A DNA stretch of 64,000 nucleotides, taken from Deltaproteobacteria bacterium HGW-Deltaproteobacteria-12. GTDB taxonomy: Bacteria > Desulfobacterota > Syntrophia > Syntrophales > Smithellaceae. The notes beneath the pieces are model-generated. The model searched no databases and was not told where the DNA came from. It was given only the letters and a program-made list of their open reading frames with translations. The stretch covers positions 133,722-197,721 of the forward strand of contig PHBK01000003.1 of NCBI GenBank assembly GCA_002840565.1. The letters are read 5' to 3'. A program made the position numbers and the translations under genes. Positions 36,214-44,679 of this stretch are shown here, piece by piece. Position 1 is the stretch's first letter. The number at the start of each line of letters is the position of its first letter.

Positions 36214-37362
36214 ATGGCCAAAATTGTACTCATTTTGTTTTACCTTCTCTTTCCTGTTGTCGCCATTTATCTGGCACGACGAAATTCCATTTGCAATAAA
36301 CTCGGCGCGGTTGTTATCTGCTACATCGCCGGGATAATTGTCGGTAATATAGGAGCCCTTCCCGCAAATCTCGCCCCTGTGCAGAATCCCCTGATGCTGA
36401 TTGCCATCAGTCTGGCACTCCCGTTGATGTTTTTTTCCATTGATGTCCGCCGCTGGAGCAGACTGGCGGGAAAATCGCTCCTCTCCTTCGGACTGCAAAT
36501 CCTGGCGATACTGATAGTCGTAACCCTGGGTTTTTTCATTTTCCGCGGCTGGGTGGGAGAGGAAACATGGAAACTGTCCGGTATGTTCGTGGGAGTGTAC
36601 ACCGGCGGAACGGTAAATCTGGGTGCCATTGCCATGGCATTACGCACCGATCAGACGCTGTACCTTGCCGCGCACACATCAGACGTCCTGGTTGGTTCGG
36701 TATATCTGCTGTTTTTGATGACTGTCGGACAGCGGATTTTGCTTAGATTTTTACCTCCCTTCCAACCTGCTGAATCCGCGGCAGCGGATAAGGACAATGA
36801 CTTCGATTCCTACGCCGGTATATTCGAAAAGAAAAAAATCGTCCCGCTGATGGCGGCCCTGGGCCTTTCGCTACTAATTTTTGTCGCCGGCGGCTTATTT
36901 TTTCTGATATTGAACGAGGACATGGCATTTGTAGCGGCTATTCTCACCATTTCCACACTGGGTATAGCTTGCTCGTTTGTTCCGGCAATCAGGAATATAC
37001 AGATGACTTATCAACTGGGGAATTACTTCATCCTGATATTCTGTCTGGTCGTGAGCTCCATGGCGGATTTCAACCGCCTTTTGTCCACTGCCCCGGTTAT
37101 GCTTGCCTATGTGACATTCACGGTTTTTGCCTGCCTCCTGCTGCATGTTGTGCTGGCAAAAATATTCAAGATCGATGCCGATACGTTAATTATTACATCC
37201 GTTGCGGGAATTTGCTCGCCCCCGCTCGTTCCTATGGTCGCTGCGGCGTTAAAAAATAAGGAAGTTATGGTTTCCGGCGTTATAACAGGCATCATCGGCT
37301 GGGTGGTGGGAACCTACCTCGGGATAACCATGGCCTATATTCTGCGCGGGTTGGGCGGTTGA
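36214..37362 (+). CDS. DUF819-family membrane protein (YjcL-like)
   Basis: 382 residues from the ATG at 36214, which follows GAGGTGTG; a GTG at 36187 is an alternative start. About ten hydrophobic segments cover the whole length. Characteristic pieces are GNIGALPANLAPVQNPLMLIAISLALPLMFFSIDVRRW, VGVYTGGTVNLGAIAMAL and SVAGICSPPLVPMVAAALKNKEVMVSGVITGIIGWVVGTYLG. The family is predicted to be transporter-like; the substrate is unknown. Confidence 0.87.
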   Translation: MAKIVLILFYLLFPVVAIYLARRNSICNKLGAVVICYIAGIIVGNIGALPANLAPVQNPLMLIAISLALPLMFFSIDVRRWSRLAGKSLLSFGLQILAILIVVTLGFFIFRGWVGEETWKLSGMFVGVYTGGTVNLGAIAMALRTDQTLYLAAHTSDVLVGSVYLLFLMTVGQRILLRFLPPFQPAESAAADKDNDFDSYAGIFEKKKIVPLMAALGLSLLIFVAGGLFFLILNEDMAFVAAILTISTLGIACSFVPAIRNIQMTYQLGNYFILIFCLVVSSMADFNRLLSTAPVMLAYVTFTVFACLLLHVVLAKIFKIDADTLIITSVAGICSPPLVPMVAAALKNKEVMVSGVITGIIGWVVGTYLGITMAYILRGLGG

Positions 37363-37456
37363 TCTATTGGAAAAATCAGAGAAAGTGCAGTAAATATTTA
37401 ACCACCGGTATTTGTTGGTCACAATCTTTCGAAGCTTTGACAGAAAATAAATTGAC

Positions 37457-37486
37457 ACCGGGGAAAAGATAACTCTTTCCCCCGGT
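37457..37486 (+). terminator. Strong hairpin downstream of the DUF819 gene
   Basis: ACCGGGG (37457-37463) pairs with CCCCGGT (37480-37486), and AAAGA/TCTTT extends the stem inward around a 4-base loop. There is no long U-run after it on either strand, so intrinsic termination is only possible. It lies 95 bases past the DUF819 stop and is followed by a second hairpin. Confidence 0.45.
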
Positions 37487-37501
37487 CACAAGTTATAGGC
37501 A

Positions 37502-37527
37502 GCGGGGTCAAATTTTATCGACCCCGC
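37502..37527. repeat. GCGGGGTC inverted repeat
   Basis: GCGGGGTC and GACCCCGC form a perfect 8-bp stem around a 10-base AT-rich loop, between converging genes. It may be a bidirectional terminator or a unit of the GGGGTC-type palindromic repeats scattered in related genomes. Confidence 0.5.
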
Positions 37528-37603
37528 CATGCCCGGTTTTATGTTCGGCTGCGTTCAGATGATAATGCAGCCAACCAAGTTATCCAGAGGATTCGATCCG
37601 GCA

Positions 37604-39235
37604 TCATTCAATATCTTCTTTGTCGAGGATCAGGCGGGCGGCGCGCCAGCCATTGAGCTGGCAGGATCCAACGCCATGCCAGGCCTGTGTCCAGTTACTG
37701 GTGATGAATACGTTGGCAATGGGCGTCGTGTTGGGCATTTTTTCCCATTGATCCGGTGTAATTTCGAAGCCGTAAACCACGCCCCCCTTATTAAGGGTAT
37801 AGTTCTGGATCGTTTTCGGTGTATAGCCCTCCTTAACAATTATGTTCTTCGGGTCCTTAAGCTCGGGGATTACATTGGACGCCAGTGCGATGAGTTCGTC
37901 CATTTTTTGTTCCTTCAGCTTGAGATAGGCCGCGCGATCCTTGGGCCAGACGGAAATGTCGGAATAGGCGTCGAGTTTAACCACCGACTTGCCTTTGGGT
38001 GCGTAAATGGGGTCGTTGAGGTTGGAGTAAACGGTGATGGATACAGCGCCTTTCCCGAAGTCACCCGTCATCATGGCTTCGTAATTCTTTGTACTGTCGC
38101 GGTAAGTATTGAAGAAAATTTCGGTATCGCGAAAACCGCGCGCTTTGAGGTCAACGTTCAGCCCCAGATAGACCCCGAACAGCGAATTTCCCGGCCTCAT
38201 TGATTCCAGCTTTTTGATATAGGCTTCGGTCATATTATCCTTGCCGATAAGGTTATAGGCTAACTGGTAGGGATCTGTATTGGCAACGATATAACGGGCT
38301 GTATATTTCTGGCCGGTTGCCGTCCGGACACCGGTTGCCACGCCGTTTTCCAGAATGATTTTCGTGACGAGAGTATGGGTTTTTACAGTTCCGCCCATCT
38401 CCCGGATGCGTGTGGCATAACCTTCGGCCAGCGCCTGCGAGGTGCCCTTTACATGCCAGGCGCCGTCGCTCAGGTAGCTCTCCGTTGCGGCCATGAAGAT
38501 CAGCGCCGATTGTTTTTCGACCGGGGCGCCGTAATATACCCAAAGCTGGGAAACCACCGCTTTAAGATCTTCGTTTTTAAAACAAAGATCCATGAGGTCT
38601 TTTACGGTCCGGTCCTTCCATGTATAGAAAGTGTTCTGCCGGAGCGGCACCATCATCTTTGTTAATGTTCCGCGCACAGCACCATAGCGGAAGAGGTCTT
38701 TGAGCTCCATCAGATCTCCGAATAAAGCAGCGCAGAGTGTGTGGAGTTTGTCTATGCCTGCGGCTTCTTCGGGCCATTTTTTCTTCAGTTCGCTTTTAAA
38801 TCCCTCCCAGTTCGGAGGCAGCGTAATATCCACACCGGGGAAAACTGCACGGTAAAAATCAGGGACTTCGTAAAGTTCCACCTTTTTATCCACACCGGTG
38901 GCCTTGAGGAGCTGGAACAGTCCGCGGTCCAGCTTGCCGGGGCCGCCGCCGGCCATTTCATGGAGGGCCGTATCGAAAGTGAACTCTCCGCGCTTGAAGT
39001 TCGATGTGCTGCCACCCACTCGGTCGTGTTTTTCCAGAACCAGCACCTTCTGTCCTTTAAGGGCCAGATGCGCTGCTGCGGAAAGCCCGCCCATTCCGGC
39101 GCCAATAACAATAACATCATAATCTGTTTTCTGGGTTGGCAGATTTTTCGTCGTGCAGCCAAAGAGGCTTACGACCATTAAAAACAGGAGAATAATCAGT
39201 AAAATGCATTTTGCAGTTTTATGCTTTTGATTCAT
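37604..39235 (-). CDS. Lipoprotein FAD-dependent oxidoreductase (phytoene desaturase/CrtISO-like)
   Basis: 543 residues from the ATG at 39235, which has GGGAGG upstream. A lipoprotein signal ends at the lipobox LFGC (CILLIILLFLMVVSLFGC), so the enzyme is membrane-tethered outside the cytoplasm, unusual for this family. The FAD motif is VIVIGAGMGGLSAAAHLALKGQKVLVLEKHDRVGG. The C-terminal NWTQAWHGVGSCQLNGWRAARLIL matches carotenoid desaturase/isomerase-like proteins. No other carotenoid genes are nearby, so the substrate is open. Confidence 0.85.
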   Translation of the reverse strand: MNQKHKTAKCILLIILLFLMVVSLFGCTTKNLPTQKTDYDVIVIGAGMGGLSAAAHLALKGQKVLVLEKHDRVGGSTSNFKRGEFTFDTALHEMAGGGPGKLDRGLFQLLKATGVDKKVELYEVPDFYRAVFPGVDITLPPNWEGFKSELKKKWPEEAAGIDKLHTLCAALFGDLMELKDLFRYGAVRGTLTKMMVPLRQNTFYTWKDRTVKDLMDLCFKNEDLKAVVSQLWVYYGAPVEKQSALIFMAATESYLSDGAWHVKGTSQALAEGYATRIREMGGTVKTHTLVTKIILENGVATGVRTATGQKYTARYIVANTDPYQLAYNLIGKDNMTEAYIKKLESMRPGNSLFGVYLGLNVDLKARGFRDTEIFFNTYRDSTKNYEAMMTGDFGKGAVSITVYSNLNDPIYAPKGKSVVKLDAYSDISVWPKDRAAYLKLKEQKMDELIALASNVIPELKDPKNIIVKEGYTPKTIQNYTLNKGGVVYGFEITPDQWEKMPNTTPIANVFITSNWTQAWHGVGSCQLNGWRAARLILDKEDIE

Positions 39236-39615
39236 AAGGTGCCTCCCTCGGAAAGTTTGGGCGAATAATTGCATAGATCGGGACTGCTTGTCAAGTTAGT
39301 GAAACGGCAGTTTCCGGGATCTATAGCAATTTGCCTTACCAAAAAAAGCGCTTTACGGCTTGCAGTGAACAGTTTGCCGGTGACGAGCAACGGGAAAGAA
39401 CAGAAGGGCAACCGCAATAATGCTGGGATCATAAAAGTCAGATTACCGGAAAACGGCGATTGAAGATCAAAATCTCAACCGCCGTAAATATGGAATCAAG
39501 GGGCCAGCATCTCTTTCCACGACGACTTATGAAATGGTCGCCCGGTTTGATTCTTTGGGGAAAGAGCATATTTAAGCCCCCTCACCGCCTTCAAACAAGG
39601 CGGCTCAACAGATCA
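39236..39615. other. Intergenic region between dapA and the lipoprotein oxidoreductase
   Basis: 380 bases. Near the dapA end a CCGCCTT/AAGGCGG hairpin (39585-39603) follows the dapA stop and may end its transcript, though no U-run is present. Near the other end a minus-strand TTGACA (39294-39289) with AATTAT after 18 bases (39270-39265) could drive the oxidoreductase, and ATAGATC/GATCTAT arms flank it. The middle shows nothing recognisable. Confidence 0.45.
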
Positions 39616-40530
39616 TCAAAGCTTCTGACTGCTAAGCAGACCGAACTGCTGCAAAGCCTGGCGCAAAACCTCACGGTTCTCGGGCCTTAAGGGGACCAGG
39701 GGCAGCCGCACCTTTCCCGCAGGCAGCCCCATCATCGCCATGGCTTCCTTAATCGGAACGGGATTGGTTTCAATAAACAACGCCTTCACCAACGGCAGTG
39801 TCTTAAAATGAATTTCCCGGGCGGCTTTAATTTCCCCGGCGAGATAAAGATGAACCATCTCCCGGTATTGTTTCCCGACAACATGGGACACGGCCAATAT
39901 CCCGCCGTCGCCGCCTAAAGCCATCATCGGGAAAGTCAGGGCGTCTTCTCCGCAGAGGATATAAAACTTCTTTGCGCAGTCCCTGGTGCCCCGGATGATC
40001 TCCATCGTGACCATCAAGTCACCGCAGGCGTCCTTCATGCCGACGATAGAGTCCATTTTGGAGAGGGCAATCATCGTCTGGGCTTCAATGAGCCTTCCTG
40101 TTCGCGCGGGAATATTATAGATGAAAAGGGGCAGCTTTGTGGCTTCGGCAATTGTTGCGAAATGTTTCAGCAGACCGTCCTGTGAAGGCCTGTTATAATA
40201 GGGGCAGACTTGCAGGCTTGCCGCAACGCCCATATCCGCAGCCTGTTTGGTCAGCTCGATTGCCTCTATGGTGCTGTTGGAGCCTGTGCCGGCCATCACC
40301 GGCACACGTCCCCCGACTTCGTCGATTACGATTTTAATGACCCTGGCATGCTCATCATGATCCAGGGTCGGGGATTCCCCGGTCGTTCCACAGGGGATAA
40401 TACCGTCACACTTCACATCTTCGACATAATAATTGACCAGCTGACGAAGTCCCGCCTCGTCTATGGAATAATCGTCTTTAAATGGGGTTATAATGGGCAC
40501 ATGACATCCGGCCCAGGATTGTGTTTGCAT
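39616..40530 (-). CDS. dapA: 4-hydroxy-tetrahydrodipicolinate synthase
   Basis: 304 residues. It condenses pyruvate with aspartate semialdehyde, the first committed step of lysine and diaminopimelate synthesis. Visible are PCGTTGESPTL near residue 46, the Schiff-base lysine in GMKDACGD, and the catalytic tyrosine in IYNIPART. An AAAGGAG site precedes the ATG. No other dap gene is adjacent. The 240 bases upstream hold a promoter, a Lys-codon leader peptide and a terminator, so expression is probably attenuated by lysine supply. Confidence 0.95.
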   Translation of the reverse strand: MQTQSWAGCHVPIITPFKDDYSIDEAGLRQLVNYYVEDVKCDGIIPCGTTGESPTLDHDEHARVIKIVIDEVGGRVPVMAGTGSNSTIEAIELTKQAADMGVAASLQVCPYYNRPSQDGLLKHFATIAEATKLPLFIYNIPARTGRLIEAQTMIALSKMDSIVGMKDACGDLMVTMEIIRGTRDCAKKFYILCGEDALTFPMMALGGDGGILAVSHVVGKQYREMVHLYLAGEIKAAREIHFKTLPLVKALFIETNPVPIKEAMAMMGLPAGKVRLPLVPLRPENREVLRQALQQFGLLSSQKL

Positions 40531-40599
40531 AGGTTCTCCTTTCTGTTGCTGTTAGCTGAATCTTTGTTAATTCCGATAAATGTCCTCTCAGAGCAAAAA

Positions 40600-40626
40600 A
40601 AAGCCATGGGGTTTACCCATGGCTTT
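40600..40626 (-). terminator. Intrinsic terminator/attenuator in the dapA leader
   Basis: On the minus strand AAAGCCATGGG (40626-40616), a 5-base loop and CCCATGGCTTT (40610-40600) form a perfect 11-bp stem running into a tract of eight T. It lies between the leader peptide and dapA, about 70 bases before the dapA start. It would stop transcription unless the competing antiterminator forms with the segment at 40668-40678. Confidence 0.85.
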
Positions 40627-40648
40627 GAAGAAAACTATATGTCGGTGA

Positions 40649-40744
40649 TCACAAAACGAGCGTCCTCAAAGCAATGGGTAGCCCCAACCGCTTTATCCCC
40701 TGTTTCTTACCAACTGTTTTTTTAGTGCCCGGGAGGACGTTCAT
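40649..40744 (-). CDS. Putative Lys-codon leader peptide of dapA
   Basis: A 31-codon frame beginning MNVLPGTKKTVGKKQGIKR, with a GGAAAG site upstream. Lysines occur at positions 8, 9, 13, 14 and 18. The frame starts about 24 bases after the predicted transcription start and ends 22 bases before the terminator stem. Codon 18 (AAG) lies in an RNA segment (40694-40683) that can pair with 40678-40668. That segment in turn matches the 5' arm of the terminator. This is the layout of a trp-type attenuator. Confidence 0.7.
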   Translation of the reverse strand: MNVLPGTKKTVGKKQGIKRLGLPIALRTLVL

Positions 40745-40774
40745 CAACTTTCCTTTTACTATTTTACTGGTGAC

Positions 40775-40803
40775 ATAAAAGCACAAGGTTCGTTTCCTGT
40801 CAA
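40775..40803 (-). promoter_or_regulatory. Sigma-70-type promoter of the dapA leader
   Basis: Minus-strand TTGACA (40803-40798), 17 bases, then TTTTAT (40780-40775). Transcription would begin near 40768, giving a terminated leader RNA of about 175 bases. Confidence 0.65.
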
Positions 40804-40873
40804 TGCGTTTTTGCTGATGTTTTATTGCCGTCCACTGATTATTTCTCCTTCACATAAGTTCGGCCTGCATACA

Positions 40874-40913
40874 GCATGCAATATTTGACGGCTGACGAAA
40901 GAGTATTGCATGC
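40874..40913. repeat. Inverted repeat upstream of the flavodoxin-like gene
   Basis: GCATGCAATA (40874-40883) and TATTGCATGC (40904-40913) are perfect 10-bp inverted arms separated by 20 bases, in the divergent dapA/flavodoxin spacer. It could be a two-site operator; no regulator is assigned. Confidence 0.5.
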
Positions 40914-41013
40914 AGGATAAATTGAGAGTATATTCGGGCATCTTTTTCATAACCTTATTACTAGGAAAAGCTTTTTAGAAAAAGTGCCCCGATAAAAAAA
41001 CGCTCGCAGTTAT

Positions 41014-41469
41014 ATGACAAAAATACTGATCATCTATCATTCCCAGACCGGCCATACCCGGCAAATGGCGCAGGCTGTTGCCGAAGGGGCTATGGCCATC
41101 GAAAACACGGAAGTCATTTTAAAGAAAGCCGGAGCGGCAACGCTTGCCGAACTGTTGGCCTGCGACGGTCTGGCCATCGGCACTCCGGAAAATTTCGGTT
41201 ACATGTCCGGCATGATTAAGGATTTTTTTGACCGCACTTATAACGAGGCACAGGACAAAGTTTTTCGCAAACCGTATGTAGTTTTCATCAGCGCCGGCAA
41301 TGACGGCACCGGCGCACTGCGCGCCATCGAGCGCATCGCTTCGGGCTACAAATTCAAGAACGTTTTCACTCCTGTTCTTGCCCAGGGGGAAATAACCGCG
41401 GAAATTCTTGAAAAATGCCGTGAACTGGGCGGGACATTGGCCGGCGGGTGCGCAATGGGAATATATTGA
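41014..41469 (+). CDS. Flavodoxin-like NAD(P)H-dependent oxidoreductase/WrbA-type protein
   Basis: 151 residues of the flavodoxin fold. The FMN phosphate loop is HSQTGHTRQMA (residues 9-19), and the GTPENFGYMSGMIKDFFDRTY segment follows the second FMN loop. An electron-transfer or quinone-reduction role is likely. It stands alone on the plus strand, divergent to dapA, and a 10-bp inverted repeat lies upstream. Confidence 0.87.
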   Translation: MTKILIIYHSQTGHTRQMAQAVAEGAMAIENTEVILKKAGAATLAELLACDGLAIGTPENFGYMSGMIKDFFDRTYNEAQDKVFRKPYVVFISAGNDGTGALRAIERIASGYKFKNVFTPVLAQGEITAEILEKCRELGGTLAGGCAMGIY

Positions 41470-41552
41470 TGACATAGAGGCGGAAGGCCGAAGACTGAAG
41501 ACTGAAGGTACAAGGATAAAGGCGAAAGGAATAACGCAAAGTTATTTAAGCG

Positions 41553-42143
41553 ATGAAAACACAGCATAAAGATGAAATTTGCCGTTGTCCCTGGGTTGAT
41601 TTGACTAAACCCGACTACATTGAATATCACGATAAAGAATGGGGCGTTCCGGTTTATGATGACAGGTTGATATTTGAATTCCTGTCTCTGGAATCCGCCC
41701 AGGCCGGATTGAGCTGGTACACTGTTCTAAAAAAGAGAGAGAATTACCGGATCGCCTTTAACAACTTTGAACCCCAGAAGGTTGCTAAATTTAATGATGC
41801 CAGAATTGAAAAACTATTGCTCAACCCCGGGATCATCAGAAACAGGCTGAAGATTGAAGCAACCATCAATAATGCGCGCCGGTTTCTGGAAGTACAAAGA
41901 GAATCAGGCAGCTTTGCAAAATACATCTGGGGTTTTGTCGGCGGCAAACCTGTAATCAACACTATCCGAAAACTCGACTATACCGCGACAAGCCCGGAAT
42001 CGGACGCCATGAGCAAAGACCTGAAGAAGAGAGGCTTTAAATTTATGGGCTCAACCATCTGCTATGCGCATATGCAGGCGACAGGCATGGTCAATGATCA
42101 TTCCGTTGAATGTTTCCGGAGAAAAGAGATCATGTCTCTCTGA
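41553..42143 (+). CDS. tag: DNA-3-methyladenine glycosylase I
   Basis: 196 residues. Tag removes 3-methyladenine from alkylated DNA. The family start CRCPWVDLTKPDYIEYHDKEWGVPVYDD is present, with FLSLESAQAGLSWYTVLKKRE containing the catalytic glutamate. The zinc ligands at the C-terminus lie in TGMVNDHSVECFRR. The gene follows a short GAAGACTGAAGACTGAAGG tandem stretch after the flavodoxin gene. Confidence 0.95.
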   Translation: MKTQHKDEICRCPWVDLTKPDYIEYHDKEWGVPVYDDRLIFEFLSLESAQAGLSWYTVLKKRENYRIAFNNFEPQKVAKFNDARIEKLLLNPGIIRNRLKIEATINNARRFLEVQRESGSFAKYIWGFVGGKPVINTIRKLDYTATSPESDAMSKDLKKRGFKFMGSTICYAHMQATGMVNDHSVECFRRKEIMSL

Positions 42144-42184
42144 GTATTCTCTTTCCCCATCTCCGATCGTATTGAGGCGACACT

Positions 42185-42982
42185 ATGACGATTACACCAG
42201 GGCCGCAACAATGCAACGCGCAGGAAACAGGCGGCCGAAGACAAATTATGCGCGCTCTGACGGCTATAATCCTTGCTGCCTTTTTATCGGGTTGCATGCT
42301 TGCCGCACGCGCCCCGATGGATGTGCTTACCTATAAAAATCCCGATAATGAGACAGCCAATGAATGCTTGATTGTTTTCCTGCGCGGCATGGGAGGCAGT
42401 CATCGCAGTTTTGAACAAGAGGGGCTGGTGGCCGATGTCTGGGCGCGCGGCTTGCCTTTTGATATGGTTGCTCCCAATGCTCATGTCGGCTACTATGGTG
42501 ATCGCAACCTGATTGAAAGGCTGAAAGAGGATGTGATAGACCCCGCCCGGGCCAGAGGCTACAAAAAGATCTGGCTTGTTGGTATTTCCATGGGAGGATT
42601 GGGAGCGCTGCTTTATCTCATGGAACGGCCTCAGGACATAACAGGCGTTTATCTGATTGCTCCATTTCTCGGCTCGCAATCAATCCTTGCGGAAATTGAG
42701 GAGGCCGGCGGGGTGCGGCAGTGGAATCCGGGTCACTACGTCGCCGCAGATAATTGGCAGAGAATGTTGTGGCACTGGATGAAAACAACACTTGCCGACA
42801 GTCCTGACAAAATAGTTTATCTGGGATATGGGACCGGCGATCTTTATCAGCGCGGCCCGCAACTGCTCGCCGCCTTGCTTCCCCCCGGCCGCGTTTATGT
42901 CATTGACGGCGGTCATGACCATCCAACGTTCAAAGCCCTGTGGAAAATATTTCTGACCAACGATGCTAAATTAAGAAATTGA
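42185..42982 (+). CDS. Probable lipoprotein alpha/beta hydrolase
   Basis: 265 residues from 42185 (GAGG site), or 244 from the ATG at 42248, which gives a clean lipoprotein signal, MRALTAIILAAFLSGC. The later start fits the signal better, the earlier one the ribosome-binding site. The nucleophile elbow is GISMGGLGALLYL, with an FLRGMGGS oxyanion segment and a C-terminal GGHDHPTF histidine. The substrate is unknown. It overlaps no neighbour. Confidence 0.8.
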   Translation: MTITPGPQQCNAQETGGRRQIMRALTAIILAAFLSGCMLAARAPMDVLTYKNPDNETANECLIVFLRGMGGSHRSFEQEGLVADVWARGLPFDMVAPNAHVGYYGDRNLIERLKEDVIDPARARGYKKIWLVGISMGGLGALLYLMERPQDITGVYLIAPFLGSQSILAEIEEAGGVRQWNPGHYVAADNWQRMLWHWMKTTLADSPDKIVYLGYGTGDLYQRGPQLLAALLPPGRVYVIDGGHDHPTFKALWKIFLTNDAKLRN

Positions 42983-43026
42983 AGGAAGATAACTGTTTTT
43001 TTCCACCATTTTTAGTCCGCTCGAAA

Positions 43027-43042
43027 AGTTGATATATCAACT
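43027..43042. promoter_or_regulatory. 16-bp palindromic operator of the marR-like gene
   Basis: AGTTGATATATCAACT is a perfect 16-bp palindrome, the size and type bound by MarR dimers. It ends one base before the -35 box of the promoter upstream of the marR-like gene, so binding would block polymerase. Confidence 0.7.
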
Positions 43043-43043
43043 A

Positions 43044-43070
43044 TTGACAAGTAAATAATAATGATATAAA
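43044..43070 (+). promoter_or_regulatory. Promoter of the marR-mbl pair
   Basis: TTGACA (43044-43049) and TATAAA (43065-43070) are separated by 15 bases, shorter than ideal. It adjoins the palindrome at 43027-43042. Confidence 0.55.
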
Positions 43071-43129
43071 CAAATGCCCGTCAGGTGATCCGCCCCGACC
43101 GGTTTGAGATCGCCTTAAAGTAGGTGTTT

Positions 43130-43555
43130 ATGAAAGAAGAACGACGCTTTATCTTTCTCATCGGGCAGGCCAGGCAGCGGCTGACGACCCGGCTGGACCA
43201 GGCGCTCCTGGAAGCAGCGGGAATAACCGCAGCCCAGTCAGGGGCTCTGTATTATCTTAAAGAAAACGACGGATGTCTATTTACTGAGCTCAGCGGTGCC
43301 CTGGGGTTGGACAAGTCAGCAATTACAGGGCTTGTGGACAGGCTGGAGAACAAAAAGCTTGTGGAACGCCGCCTCACTCCTGCTGATCGCAGGGCTATAA
43401 GCATAGTGCTTACCGATGCGGGCAGAGATGCCGCAAACCGATGCCTGAAAGTCACGAAAGAGTTCAATCGTGCCATTACAGAAGGACTCTCGGAACAAGA
43501 GATAGAAGCCTTCAGCAAAATTCTGCAGAAGATCATCGGCAAATTTTCCAAATGA
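43130..43555 (+). CDS. MarR-family transcriptional regulator
   Basis: 141 residues from the ATG at 43130; a GTG two codons upstream is also possible. The winged helix is visible in LTTRLDQALLEAAGITAAQSGALYYLKEN, DKSAITGLVDRLENKKLVERRLTPADRRAISIVLTDAG. A palindrome beside its promoter implies autoregulation. The metallo-hydrolase gene begins 24 bases downstream and is probably its co-regulated partner. Confidence 0.92.
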   Translation: MKEERRFIFLIGQARQRLTTRLDQALLEAAGITAAQSGALYYLKENDGCLFTELSGALGLDKSAITGLVDRLENKKLVERRLTPADRRAISIVLTDAGRDAANRCLKVTKEFNRAITEGLSEQEIEAFSKILQKIIGKFSK

Positions 43556-43578
43556 CATTTTCTTCAAGAGAGAAACCT

Positions 43579-44523
43579 ATGAACACCCGATTCGGACCCA
43601 TAAGAGTGATACCGGGAGAAGGTAAGTCTAGATTTCCCCATTGCACATCTTTATTTATTGATGATGAAGTCAAGGTTCTCATTGATCCGGGTGCAGGCTC
43701 AAAAACACTCACCGCCCTGAAGCAGGAAAGCTCCCTAGATCTGGTGATTAACACCCATTATCACTTTGATCACATCACCTATAATTATCTTTTTGATAAA
43801 GCGCTGATCATAATCAATGAGAAGGAAGCCCCGTGTTTTCGGGAGAGGAAGAACCTGGGAGCCCTCCTCGGCATGGATGAGGTTTACGGTACGGATTGGG
43901 TCGACGGATGGATCGCCAGGATTGCCGACCCGGCTGTGAAACAGAGCCCGTTTTCGCCCCAAAACAGGCACGAGTGGTGGCTGTCCACATCCAGAGTGGA
44001 TGGAGAATACAGGTGGGGTGATGTTATGGATTTCGGCAAGACCAGGATGGAACTCATAGGAACCCCCGGCCATTCGAAGGGCTTCAGCTGCATGAATTTC
44101 CCTGACAGTGGTGTAATGTATGTCGCAGACATGGACCTCACAGCTTTCGGGCCATGGTATGCAGGTTCTGACGGCGATATCGATCTCTTCATATCATCGT
44201 GTGAGAAGATCAAGGCGATCGATTGCGAATATTTCATAACGGGACATGAAAAAGGTGTTTTAGGGAGAGAAGATTTTCTGGCCGGCCTGGATAGGTTCAT
44301 CGAAATTATTGATCAGCGGGACAGGAAGATCCTTTCCGCACTGACAAGACCGTTGTCATTGCAGGAGATTGTTGATCAGGGTCTTATATACGGCAGGAAA
44401 TACCATGTCGATGCATGGATCTATATGTGGGAATTTCTCACGATCAAAAAACATATCCGGAGAATGATCGACAGGGGTCAGCTAAACGACCTGGGCAACA
44501 ACCTGGTTGGTGCAAAAGGATGA
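43579..44523 (+). CDS. MBL-fold metallo-hydrolase
   Basis: 314 residues from the ATG at 43579; the frame is open further upstream through marR but has no reason to start there. The metal-binding motif THYHFDH lies near residue 62, with later ligands in GTPGHSKGF, YVADMDLTAF and YFITGHEKG. The substrate is unknown. It is paired with a MarR regulator, a frequent arrangement for detoxifying hydrolases. Confidence 0.9.
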   Translation: MNTRFGPIRVIPGEGKSRFPHCTSLFIDDEVKVLIDPGAGSKTLTALKQESSLDLVINTHYHFDHITYNYLFDKALIIINEKEAPCFRERKNLGALLGMDEVYGTDWVDGWIARIADPAVKQSPFSPQNRHEWWLSTSRVDGEYRWGDVMDFGKTRMELIGTPGHSKGFSCMNFPDSGVMYVADMDLTAFGPWYAGSDGDIDLFISSCEKIKAIDCEYFITGHEKGVLGREDFLAGLDRFIEIIDQRDRKILSALTRPLSLQEIVDQGLIYGRKYHVDAWIYMWEFLTIKKHIRRMIDRGQLNDLGNNLVGAKG

Positions 44524-44679
44524 AATCTCGGGATGCCATAACGGTTTTTATCAATTGGCGCCGGCTCGATAATCCTGAACCCACAAACAGAGGACAGCTT
44601 GACATACAGCGGCAACAAACCTATACTTCCTTTCCAGGAAGGCAACTTTCCGGCAAATAAAAAGAATAAAAGGGGGCAT

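Noticed and set aside
37529..38203. Plus-strand frame of 224 codons opposite the lipoprotein oxidoreductase
   Set aside because: Antisense to the conserved C-terminal part of the oxidoreductase; no supporting motif.
40210..40725. Plus-strand frame of 171 codons opposite the dapA start and leader
   Set aside because: It crosses the dapA 5' end and the terminator, and its tail is the reverse of the attenuator; no ribosome-binding site.
40590..40768. 6S RNA or lysine riboswitch before dapA
   Set aside because: The length fits either, but I do not find the 6S central-bubble arrangement or the lysine riboswitch core; the leader peptide with four complementary segments explains the region better. 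A covariance search would settle it.
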